Virus record (IMG/VR): IMGVR_UViG_3300044620_000678
Coordinates: 1 to 35,464 of that record
DNA from: a virus
Length of the DNA: 35,464 nucleotides
Strand: one strand, 5' to 3'
In this document: positions 1-8,700 of the stretch, piece after piece
Position numbering within the stretch: the stretch's first letter is position 1
How the letters are laid out: every line of letters begins with the position of its first letter
The notes under the pieces: model-generated
The model's database searches: none
Told to the model about the DNA's origin: nothing
The model's input: the letters and a program-made list of their open reading frames with translations, nothing else
Made by a program: the position numbers and the translations under genes

Positions 1-1800
1 AATATTGATTTAATACCAAGTACCACATTGTATATTATTGATAGTTTAATAATGAACCTTAATATTCAAAATGGTCAAAGTCCTTTTTCTAATAGTGATT
101 ATCAAGTTTCAATACAGCCGACTGTTGTTCAATTAAAAATAGGAGGAGTTACTCCTGTTTACCCAGAATTTACAGATGATGGAGTTTTTTATAACAAAAC
201 ATCTGGATTAATATTATTAAATATAGTTTTTGATGTTAGAATAACAACTAATACAGCTGCAACTAATGTAGTGCCTCAATTTGAAATGTTTTTAGTAAGT
301 GCAACAGAAAAAACATATCAAAATATTCAAACAACTCACATAGCAGATAGCACTGGATATATATTCTCATGCGATACAAAAGTAACTATTCCAGCTAATA
401 CAAAAATGTGGATAGGTGTATATGGTGATAATGCTTATGTAGCATCTTTTGACTTAACTATGAGTGTATTGCAAAGCAAAACTATTGAAATTATTGAAAA
501 TAGTTTTAATGATGCATACTACTTAACAATGAATAGCAATGGCAGATCTTCTGTTATTGATGAAAATGCTAGACAAGTTTATTATCCTACATTAATAAGA
601 TATAGCCAAGCTTATCAAATTAATACAAATATAAACGGGACAAACAATTTTTACTTTGAAAATTTTGATGAATACGATAGGAGTTTTGGTGATGTTATGA
701 GATTGCATGTTAGGGATAGGTATTTAAAAGTTTATCAAAAATTCAAGGTTGGTAATGTGCCTATTTTGACACAAATTATTAAAGATAGTGCTGATAACCC
801 CTTACAAGCAAACACTGATAAACTAATTAACAAGATACAGTATTTCGCAGGTGATTATGGTATTGGAGATGCATCAACAAGCCTTGCTTGGAATAACTTT
901 GCAGATTATTTTGTAGATAATTATAGAGGGGTAGTTTGTAGATTAAGTCAAAATGGTATTGAGCCACTTAGTATAATTTATTTTACAAATGCGTTTTTTA
1001 CTGCAAAATTACCTGAGTATAGACAAACATTAAATAATGGAGCAGCTGCTGATGGAGCAATTTATACTGGTAATCCATGTATTTATGGAGTTTTTGATGC
1101 TTATACAAATAAGTATATTATTGCAATGGAAGAAATTAATAGATATTCCGATTGTACTTTTAACGGTGGTACTGCAATAACTATTGCTAATGCTACTTTT
1201 ATTGCTTCTTATAGTATGGTAAGTGCTAACACTGTTTGTGATAATTGTAACGGGGTACACCCGCTAGAGATATTTACTATTTTAGAACCAGCTTATGCTA
1301 ATACATTATGCACTGCACAAGTATTAACAAGTCCCGGAATTTTAGATGGAAGTATAACGGGCGAAGTTTGGATAAGCACTTGCAATGGAATTAGTAGACA
1401 ATTTGGGGCGGGTCTTGGTCCGGATGGCACAAATATAGCAGTATATCAAGCTGATTGTCAAGCTTGTCCGACCACTACAACTACCTCTACAACTACAACT
1501 ACATCTACAACCACTACAACCACTACAACAACCTCTACATCTACTACTACTACTACCGCAGCACCTATTGAATGTTATGGTTATGAAGTTTGTGCAGACG
1601 ATGGCACAGGAGATAGAGAGGCTTATCCTTTCACTTATACAAGTTGTAATGGAACACTTATAGAATCAAGTGTGGTGAACACACTATGTAGAGAAATTTG
1701 TGCTGCAAGAGGTTCTGTAGATTCAACTTCTGGAGCTATTTTTATAACAGAAATTGGACCTTGTGGTACAACAACTACAACCACAACAGCAGCTCCATAA
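1..1800 (+). CDS. Tail structural protein, N-terminal part, 5' end outside window, Thr-rich C-terminus
   Basis: The reading frame is open from base 1, so the gene very likely starts upstream of the window; an internal TTG at 28 is not a convincing start. The first ~380 residues are beta-rich and resemble, from memory, tail 'stabilisation/muzzle'-type proteins of crAss-like and other Bacteroidota podoviruses. Examples are the stretch around 'VYQKFKVGNVPI' (about 730-770), 'IQYFAGDYGIGDA' (about 835-875) and 'CIYGVFDAYTNKYIIAMEE' (about 1078-1135). After that point the similarity I recognise stops. The protein continues with a Cys-containing region, a nearly pure Thr/Ser run (1471-1557), a small Cys-rich module with a 'YTSCNG' motif (about 1560-1765) and a final Thr run ending in AAP. 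The piece that normally follows seems to be the gene at 2656. The role in the tail is inferred and its exact position is unknown. Confidence 0.75.
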   Translation, partial: NIDLIPSTTLYIIDSLIMNLNIQNGQSPFSNSDYQVSIQPTVVQLKIGGVTPVYPEFTDDGVFYNKTSGLILLNIVFDVRITTNTAATNVVPQFEMFLVSATEKTYQNIQTTHIADSTGYIFSCDTKVTIPANTKMWIGVYGDNAYVASFDLTMSVLQSKTIEIIENSFNDAYYLTMNSNGRSSVIDENARQVYYPTLIRYSQAYQINTNINGTNNFYFENFDEYDRSFGDVMRLHVRDRYLKVYQKFKVGNVPILTQIIKDSADNPLQANTDKLINKIQYFAGDYGIGDASTSLAWNNFADYFVDNYRGVVCRLSQNGIEPLSIIYFTNAFFTAKLPEYRQTLNNGAAADGAIYTGNPCIYGVFDAYTNKYIIAMEEINRYSDCTFNGGTAITIANATFIASYSMVSANTVCDNCNGVHPLEIFTILEPAYANTLCTAQVLTSPGILDGSITGEVWISTCNGISRQFGAGLGPDGTNIAVYQADCQACPTTTTTSTTTTTSTTTTTTTTTSTSTTTTTAAPIECYGYEVCADDGTGDREAYPFTYTSCNGTLIESSVVNTLCREICAARGSVDSTSGAIFITEIGPCGTTTTTTTAAP

Positions 1801-1816
1801 AATTAAAAAATAATTT

Positions 1817-2392
1817 ATGTATATACTAGTTACATTAAACCCCGATCAAGGTACAGATTTAGGTCCAAATTTTACATTAACTTCCAATATTGGAAGTTTA
1901 TCCCCTGCAACAGCTACATTAACTCAATTATTAGCCGGTGTAACAGTTCGTGCTGATGAGGGTGTTAGTTCAATTGTTATAACTTCTCAAGGGATATGTA
2001 CTAATTCAATAACACTTGGTGTATTACCGCCTACCACTACCACTACAACTAGTTCAACCACTACCACTACAACTACAAATACAGATTGCTTATTAGCTGG
2101 GGGAACTGTTAAGAAAGCTCCATATGTTTACTATCCAAATCGTTTTATATTTGGTAATTTATCAGGAAGTGGTACAAATAATATATGCTTAGGACCAACA
2201 ACGACAGTATATGGATCTGTGCCTGTTGGTATATTTGATATGCCGGAATTTTTATTTTTAGATCCTTGTGGATTAGTTCCGTTTACGCAATATCCATATG
2301 TTAGAGATTCTTTATTTGGACTTCCTAGTTCTATTTATAATTATAATACTTCTACTGGTGCAGTGGGATCTTATGTATCATCATGTTTATAA
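1817..2392 (+). CDS. Small Thr-linker protein with a 'QLLAG' module, likely virion decoration
   Basis: This 191-residue protein has three parts. Residues 1-72 form a small beta-rich module containing 'QLLAG' and a lone Cys followed by Asn-Ser. A Thr/Ser run follows (nt 2031-2086), and then an ~100-residue domain rich in Tyr, Pro and Gly with four Cys. The N-terminal module is paralogous to the whole product of the next gene (2413): both keep a 'GP' near the start, then 'QLLAG', then a hydrophobic strand with one Cys. There is no signal peptide or membrane segment. The gene lies 16 bases after the tail-protein fragment and inside the cassette that seems to split it, so a surface or stalk role on the tail is the natural inference. 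No enzymatic motif is visible. Confidence 0.65.
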   Translation: MYILVTLNPDQGTDLGPNFTLTSNIGSLSPATATLTQLLAGVTVRADEGVSSIVITSQGICTNSITLGVLPPTTTTTTSSTTTTTTTNTDCLLAGGTVKKAPYVYYPNRFIFGNLSGSGTNNICLGPTTTVYGSVPVGIFDMPEFLFLDPCGLVPFTQYPYVRDSLFGLPSSIYNYNTSTGAVGSYVSSCL

Positions 2393-2412
2393 AATATATA
2401 AAATAAAAATAT

Positions 2413-2643
2413 ATGGCAACAGCTACAATAAAATTAACAACAATAGGTGCGGCAGCAGGCCCTTTTAATTTGTATACAAATGTGGATTCTTATACTACCC
2501 CATTTGAAACGGGATTGACAAGGGCGCAGCTTTTAGCAGGGTTTTTATCAAACAATTTACCGGGTATAGCTACCACAGTAAGAGTAAAATCAAGTCTTTA
2601 TTGTGTTAATTATTTAGATATTAATATAACAATTGGGTGTTAA
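2413..2643 (+). CDS. Small single-module 'QLLAG' protein
   Basis: This 76-residue protein is beta-rich and low in charge. It consists of one copy of the module that forms the N-terminus of the gene at 1817, with 'AQLLAG' near residues 38-43 and the single-Cys strand 'SLYCVNYLDI'. It lacks the Thr linker and second domain of its neighbour. It starts with ATG after an A/T-rich spacer, 20 bases after the previous stop, and ends 12 bases before the next gene. Small soluble modules of this kind are common in tail regions of environmental Bacteroidota phages. I infer a virion accessory role and see no catalytic or binding motif. Confidence 0.6.
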   Translation: MATATIKLTTIGAAAGPFNLYTNVDSYTTPFETGLTRAQLLAGFLSNNLPGIATTVRVKSSLYCVNYLDINITIGC

Positions 2644-2655
2644 AAATTTAATTAA

Positions 2656-3210
2656 ATGGCAAATACATTATTATATCATCAAGATCCATATACTATCTCA
2701 TTTGATGAGGTAGGTAACTCTTTTGAATCATTTTACTCATATCATCCAGAAATGATGGGATGTTTGAATATTACACTGTTTACGTTTAAAAATGGAGCAA
2801 TTTGGATGCATAAAAACAATACATATTGTAATTTCTATGGGGTTCAATATAATGCATCAATAACAAGCGTATTTAACTCAAATTCATTGGATAAAAAGAC
2901 ATGGGTTTCAATAATGGAAACAGGCAATACTACATGGTCTTGTCCAATTATATATACTCAAATGGGGACAGGTGGAAATGAAGCTGTAAAGCAGGTAAGT
3001 CAGCTTTTAGAGTCTGATTTTGTAACTTTGGAGTCTGAGTATCAAGCATCGTTTTTAAGGGATTTTAACAGTCCGGGAGGGCTAATAGAGGGGGATAGCC
3101 TAAAGGGTAATTACATAGTTATAAAATTTGAGAAAACAAGTGCAAATTCTTTCGTATATTTGAACAGCGCAACGACTAAGTATATTAATTCACCATTGAA
3201 TAATAGATAA
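2656..3210 (+). CDS. Tail structural protein, C-terminal part of the split protein
   Basis: This 184-residue protein holds motifs that I recall from the C-terminal third of the same long tail proteins whose N-terminal part lies at 1-1140. They are 'FYSYHPEMM' near residue 27, 'FTFKNGAIWMH', 'FYGVQYN', a central 'WSCP', then 'FLRD.N.P' and a terminal 'YINSP.NNR'. In the proteins I remember, these follow directly after the 'YIIAMEE' segment, within one polypeptide. Here they start a separate ORF with its own ATG after a short A-rich spacer. It overlaps the next start by one base (TAATG). The two fragments probably assemble together in the tail. The family match is from memory and a profile search would settle it. 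Confidence 0.65.
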   Translation: MANTLLYHQDPYTISFDEVGNSFESFYSYHPEMMGCLNITLFTFKNGAIWMHKNNTYCNFYGVQYNASITSVFNSNSLDKKTWVSIMETGNTTWSCPIIYTQMGTGGNEAVKQVSQLLESDFVTLESEYQASFLRDFNSPGGLIEGDSLKGNYIVIKFEKTSANSFVYLNSATTKYINSPLNNR

Positions 3211-3707
3211 TGATTATTAGGGAAAATGATGAGATTGTAGATAATATTGAAGCTGCAATAATGCAATTCCCTGATGAATTAATAGAAGGTCCCTTAGTTC
3301 ATAAATTTACTGAAGGAATGTATATAAGAGAAATCTTTATGCCTGCTGGATCTTTATGGACAAGTAAGATACATAAAACAGAACATCCATATGTTGTTTC
3401 TTATGGAAAAGTTGCTGTATCTATTGATACTGATGAATGGTATGAAATAACAGCTCCTTATACTGGTATAACAAAGCCGGGAACAAGAAGAGTTTTATAT
3501 ATATTGGAAGATTGTATTTGGACTACATTTCACAGAATAGATGGAATTAAATCTGAATACAATGATTTAAGTGATCAAGAAATTGAGGTAATAGTAAAAG
3601 AGATAGAAGATAAAATATTAGAGCCACACATTAATCAGATTACTGGTTCAGATGTTGGGCAAGAGTATAAAAAAATATTGTGTAATAATAAAAAATTAGA
3701 ATTATGA
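3210..3707 (+). CDS. Cupin-like protein of the tail region
   Basis: This 165-residue protein has a central cupin-type strand pattern. The segment from residue 30 to 65 carries 'MPAGSLWTSKIHKTEHP', with H55 and H59 spaced as possible metal ligands, and 'SYGKVAVSID'. A second motif follows with 'KPGTRRVLYILEDCIWTTFH', giving P90, G91 and H108. The acidic, helical C-terminal ~50 residues fall outside the cupin core. Cupin-fold proteins of this size occur in the structural clusters of several podovirus-like phages, where their function is unclear. The start overlaps the previous stop by one base and the stop overlaps the next start (ATGA), so it is probably translationally coupled. I am fairly sure of the fold but not of any enzyme activity. 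Confidence 0.65.
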   Translation: MIIRENDEIVDNIEAAIMQFPDELIEGPLVHKFTEGMYIREIFMPAGSLWTSKIHKTEHPYVVSYGKVAVSIDTDEWYEITAPYTGITKPGTRRVLYILEDCIWTTFHRIDGIKSEYNDLSDQEIEVIVKEIEDKILEPHINQITGSDVGQEYKKILCNNKKLEL

Positions 3708-4423
3708 GTTTTGCAGCAATTGGAATAACATCAGCCGTCATTTCAACCGGGCTTGGTGCTTACAGTGCAATATCAGCAGATACAAAACAAAAAAGGGCGC
3801 AACGCAATCTTGAGGATCTTGCTAAAAATTCGCCATTATATAAACCAGATAAATCTATTAATGATTATTATCAACAAGCATTAAATAGATTTAATGAAAA
3901 CCCATATCAATCTCAACAATATCAAATGGGAGCTATGAATGCTAGAAGGGCAACAGCTCAGGGTCTAAGGGCTTTGCAAGATAGAAGATCAGCGATAGGT
4001 GGTATTAGTAGATTAGAAGCGGGGCAAAATTATGCTATGCAAAATTTAGGCGCTCAAGCTGAAGCTCAAAGAAATCAAAGATTTAATCAATTTGGTAACG
4101 CTACTCAAATGAAGAGTGCTGATTATCAAAGACAATTTGATTTTAACCAAATGACACCATACAATCGTAAATTGCAATTAGAGCAAATGAAAGGCGCAGC
4201 GGCAGGTGAGCAATTAAATGCTGGTATGCAAATGATAGGACAGGGATTAAGCGCAGCTGGAACAATAGCAGCTTCTGGGTATGGTGGTCGTGTAAAAAAT
4301 AGTCCAGACTCTCTATCGGCTAATGCGTCTTTTGATAGTACTATTGGTTCTCCTTATGGTAATTTTGATAAGGCATATAGTCCAAAAATTAATTATAGTC
4401 AATACTGGAAACCATCAAAATAA
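3704..4423 (+). CDS. Probable internal/ejected virion protein (Ala/Gln-rich, small)
   Basis: This 239-residue protein begins with a Gly/Ala/Ile-rich hydrophobic segment (about 1-27) and has another near residues 165-195. Between them is a Gln/Arg/Ala-rich helical region. This layout matches small internal virion or DNA-ejection proteins of podoviruses (T7 gp14-like in organisation), which line a channel through the host envelope. No sequence identity to gp14 is claimed. It overlaps the cupin gene by ATGA and is followed six bases later by a medium and then a giant internal-type protein, the usual small-medium-large order. The C-terminal ~45 residues are Ser/Tyr/Pro-rich and look disordered. 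Confidence 0.6.
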   Translation: MSFAAIGITSAVISTGLGAYSAISADTKQKRAQRNLEDLAKNSPLYKPDKSINDYYQQALNRFNENPYQSQQYQMGAMNARRATAQGLRALQDRRSAIGGISRLEAGQNYAMQNLGAQAEAQRNQRFNQFGNATQMKSADYQRQFDFNQMTPYNRKLQLEQMKGAAAGEQLNAGMQMIGQGLSAAGTIAASGYGGRVKNSPDSLSANASFDSTIGSPYGNFDKAYSPKINYSQYWKPSK

Positions 4424-4429
4424 TTAAAA

Positions 4430-5788
4430 ATGGCATCTACAGGATTATTAGCGGGTGTTAACCCATATAGAGGTGGTAATGTTGCAGTAGATTTTACATC
4501 TAAACCACTTCAAGTATATTTGCAAATGCAGCAAAAGCAACAAGCTAAAGCTGAAGCTATTGATAAGTATTATAAAGATTATGAAAAAACTTTAAATTCA
4601 GCAGGACTAACACCTGAAGAACAAAAAATATTTACTGATAAATTAAATGAAGTAAAGGGGTTTGCAATTAAAAATAAAGAAAAGCTTACAAATCCTTCAA
4701 AATATGGTTATGATACGCAAGCTACAGTAGATGCTGGTTTTAGAGAATTATCAAATTATCTTGGTGGGGCAAAGCAAGCAGCAGGAGAAAGGAAAGCTTT
4801 TAAAACTATTCATGATAAAGCAATAGCTGAAGGCAAGAATGTATCTCCTAATTATTTAGATATATGGGGCAATGCAATGAAGCCTTATGGTGCTGGTTAT
4901 GTAGCTCCCGCTATAGATCAAATAAAAATATATGATTCATTTGATCCAGTTAAATTTGGTCAAAAATTAGACACACTTCTTAAAAGAACAGAGGGAGTTG
5001 CAACAAAAGAATTTTTACCGGGTTCAAAAATTGAATATCAATGGGTAACTCCTAAAGAAATTAATAAAGATGAAGCAAAATCTTTAGCTTATAGTGAATT
5101 GAATGATGACGGATATGTAGATTATTTGTCAAATATTCAAAAAGATCCAGTTTTTGCACAAGCATTAGCTAAAGTATATCAAGACAATACTGGAAAAAAA
5201 TTAGATATTAATAATTTAGGTGAATTATCTTATGCTAATGTTTTATCTCAAGCACCTCTTATTAAAGATAGAAGTATTCCTGAATTAACAGAATCCGAAA
5301 AAACAAGATTAGCTCTACTTAGACAAAATAAAAATGAAGAGGGAGAGTATTCTCCACAAGTTCAAGTTGATGAAATATTTGAGGCAGGTAAAGATGACAA
5401 GATAGAAATCAATGTAGAAGGTAAAAATATTAAAGGTAGAAGGGTTCAATTGCCAGCTGATATTGAGGGTAAATTTGATAGGAAAGTAGGCAATACGAAA
5501 TTCTCTCCTGATTATTTTTTAATGTCAGAAGATAAATTAAATATTTATCCAGTTTTTGTTACTGGTAAAACAAAATATGGATCAGATATAGTTGGAGGAG
5601 AAGGAGGCACTAAGTTGAATGAAAAAATACCAGTAAAAACAAGTTTAATACCAGCGCTTGGGAAAGCATATGGTGGACAATCTTGGACTAAGAATAATTT
5701 ATTTTCAGATGGTAAAAGGCCAACAACAGCTCCTCCTAAATCAGAAACATGGGCAGAAAGGCAAGCAAGACTAAAAAAGAAAAAATAG
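4430..5788 (+). CDS. Probable internal virion (cargo) protein, medium size
   Basis: This 452-residue soluble protein is Lys- and Tyr-rich. It opens with a Gly/Pro-rich segment ('LLAGVNPYRGG'), then a helical Gln/Lys/Ala-rich region (about 30-110) and an alpha/beta middle, and ends in a basic Lys tail. I recognise no catalytic motif. Proteins with this N-terminal pattern sit between the small ejection-type protein and the giant protein in Bacteroidota podovirus-like clusters, and related ones are called cargo or internal virion proteins. It is separated by six bases on each side from its neighbours, which argues for one operon. Function is inferred from position and composition only. Confidence 0.5.
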   Translation: MASTGLLAGVNPYRGGNVAVDFTSKPLQVYLQMQQKQQAKAEAIDKYYKDYEKTLNSAGLTPEEQKIFTDKLNEVKGFAIKNKEKLTNPSKYGYDTQATVDAGFRELSNYLGGAKQAAGERKAFKTIHDKAIAEGKNVSPNYLDIWGNAMKPYGAGYVAPAIDQIKIYDSFDPVKFGQKLDTLLKRTEGVATKEFLPGSKIEYQWVTPKEINKDEAKSLAYSELNDDGYVDYLSNIQKDPVFAQALAKVYQDNTGKKLDINNLGELSYANVLSQAPLIKDRSIPELTESEKTRLALLRQNKNEEGEYSPQVQVDEIFEAGKDDKIEINVEGKNIKGRRVQLPADIEGKFDRKVGNTKFSPDYFLMSEDKLNIYPVFVTGKTKYGSDIVGGEGGTKLNEKIPVKTSLIPALGKAYGGQSWTKNNLFSDGKRPTTAPPKSETWAERQARLKKKK

Positions 5789-5794
5789 AAACTA

Positions 5795-8700
5795 ATGGTA
5801 GAAAATCAAGTTACAAATGGTGATCCATTAAAAGATTTATATAACGAGTTTAATCCAAAATTAAACTTAGCAAAATCATATGATGAATTTAATTCAATAA
5901 TGCAAGATTCTGTAAACAGAAAAGCATTTTTTAATGAATTCAATCCAAAGTTAAATTTGGCAAATGATTATAATCAATTTGAAGATGCACTTGGTTTAAA
6001 AAAAAAAGATGGTACCATTCTTTCTGGCCCTATTCCATCAAAATTACCATCTCAAGACTATCTTAGTACAGGTCAAAAATTTGCTGAAACCGCTTTTACT
6101 ATTCCTACCGAAAAAAGGGAAAAGGAAAAGAAAATAAGAGTTAGTCCTAAATTATTTGGTCAACCCGGAACGGTTGATGTTGACGTAATTGAAGAAGGCG
6201 AAGATGTTGGTTATAAAAATATAGCACAAAGATTTGCAAACGATCTTATTATAACTGGTACTGATCTCGCATCAGGTATTTCTGAGATAATGAGAGATAT
6301 GGGTGCAAAGCAAGCAAAGGGCATTGCTAAGATAACTGGAAGTAAAAAAGCACAAGAATTCGCTGAAACAAAAGGACAGCCATTATATACTCCTGAAGGA
6401 GAATTGACCGAATATGCTAAGAAAGCAACATGGGCTACAGATCCAGAAGCTAAAACTATTCTTGGATTAAATGGTCTTAATGCGGATGCAAAAGAAATGC
6501 AAGAGTCTTATCAATTGCCAGATAATGGGTTGGGTAAAACAATTACTGCGCTTTCAAGTTTTGCTCCTGATATTTTAGCTACCGCATTGTTACCTGAAGC
6601 AAGAGCAGCAGAAGGCGCAAGCGCACTTGCAAAACTAGGTTCTGGGTTATTTAATAATTTTACAAAATATTTAATAGTAAAAGATCCATTAGTTGCTTAC
6701 AAAGAAGCCAAAAAAGCTGGAGCAACCGCAGGAGAAGCTGTAAAAGAAGTACCCGGAGCTGCTTTAAAAGGAGCTGTTACTGGTGTAACTCTTGCGGGGA
6801 CTGGTATGTTAAGTTCTTTGGCTACTAAAGGCATCATGAATAGTGCTACTAAATATTTAGTAGGTGCTGCAAGTTCTTCTGCTCCAACTTCTATGCTTAA
6901 AAAGGCAGCTGAAATAGGCTTGACTGGTAAGGGTGGATTTATAACGAAGGAAGGAGTTAATGCAATAACAGATGTTATTGGGTATGGATTACTTTATCCA
7001 ACAGGAGCTTCTTTAATTGAAAGAGGTGAATTACCAAATGAAGAAGAAATAACTACTGGTATAGGTACAGCTTTGGCTTTTAGAATTAAAGGCGCAATTG
7101 AAGGAGGCATCAAGTTTGGTGAATTAAATAAATTAGTTGAAGATGTGCAAAGCGCAAAGCAGGGTACGGCCTTTATTAATTTTATGAGAGCTACTCCAGA
7201 AAGTATTCAAAAAGTATATAATGGGTCAGAAACAGCAAATGAACTTCAATTACAGGCTCTAGAAGCTGCACAAAGGGCAAGAAAAGCCACAGATTTGGAA
7301 GAAAAGCAAAAAGCGGTGATACAGGCTGCTACCTTGTCAAAGGCGGCAAATGTGAAGCAAATGGCTGATTATGTGGTTAATAATAAAAATGATTTTCAAG
7401 AGCTAAAGGAAAGCACGCTTCCTGACGAATTTAAGCAAGCTTTTTTAGAAAAAGCAAATTTGGTTAATAAGAGTGTTAATCCAGTAGAAATAGAAAAAAC
7501 AAATATTGGCAATAGAATTAAGCAAGCATCTGATTTTATAACACAAAAAGAAGCTGAATTAAATTCTACTCAAGATCCGGTAGCTAAAGCTGAAATACAA
7601 GTTCAATTAGAGCAAACCAATAAATTACTGAAGCAGCAAGAACAGGCTTTAAGAGATTTAATATTTGAGCAAAAGCCGCCAAGAGATTTAGATCTAAATG
7701 AGATAAATAGTATTAAAGAAAATAGAAAATTAGATAATCAAGAAATTGATTTGCAAATATCTAAGATTGACAAAAACGATCCAGATTATAATGAGAAGTT
7801 AGAAAGCTTATCTAAGAAAAAGGAAGAGCAAAATGATTATTATGATTCTGTTTTAAAAGCTGCAAAAGAAACAGAAGATGTAGATATATCTGTAATTATG
7901 CCAGATGAAATGGCTGATATTGAAAATATTGAAATAAAGCGTCCAGAAGAGCAAAAAGTAGAATTAGTAGAACCAGTAGAAGTAAAACAGATTGAGGTAA
8001 AAATAGAGCCTAAAAAAATAAGTGTTGAAAATAAAGAATATACAACTAAAACAGGCAGACAAAAGGTTACATATGAAAATGGGCAATTAATAGTAAAAGA
8101 TATAAAGACGGAAAAAGAAGTTTCTCCCGCTACTCGTAAAAAAGCTATTGACGAATATGTAGATGCTTTTGATTTTGAAAAAGGCAAAACAGCAGAAGAA
8201 AATATTACTGAATTACCAGAAGGATTAAATCCGGAAGAAGCTAATTTATTTATCATAGAAAATTCAGAGAATCCACTTGAATTAGCAAGCATTTATTTTT
8301 TTGAAGAACCATCGGGTAAAGCAGAAACGAAGGATCAAATGATTGGCGAATTTGGTTTAGGTAAAATAACGCAAGATAGTTTTAATAGATTTGGAGATAG
8401 AAATAAGGTAACGGGCGGAATGGCTAGAACGTACTTTAAAAAAGATGGATTACCGCTAGATGTTGCTGCAAAAGAAATGTCAGATTACTATGAAGTTGAA
8501 ATAACTCCACAAGATTTGGCAGATTTTATTGTTAAATATCCAAGTGGATCTCAAGCAGCTTTAAGACAATTTGAAACAAGAACTGCTAACGAGGCTGCTA
8601 ATAAATTTAAAGAGCTTACTGGTCTTGATATAGACAGGAAGATGGCTGAAAAAATATTAAATGACAAAAAGAATAATTTAACAGATATTGAACAAGAACT

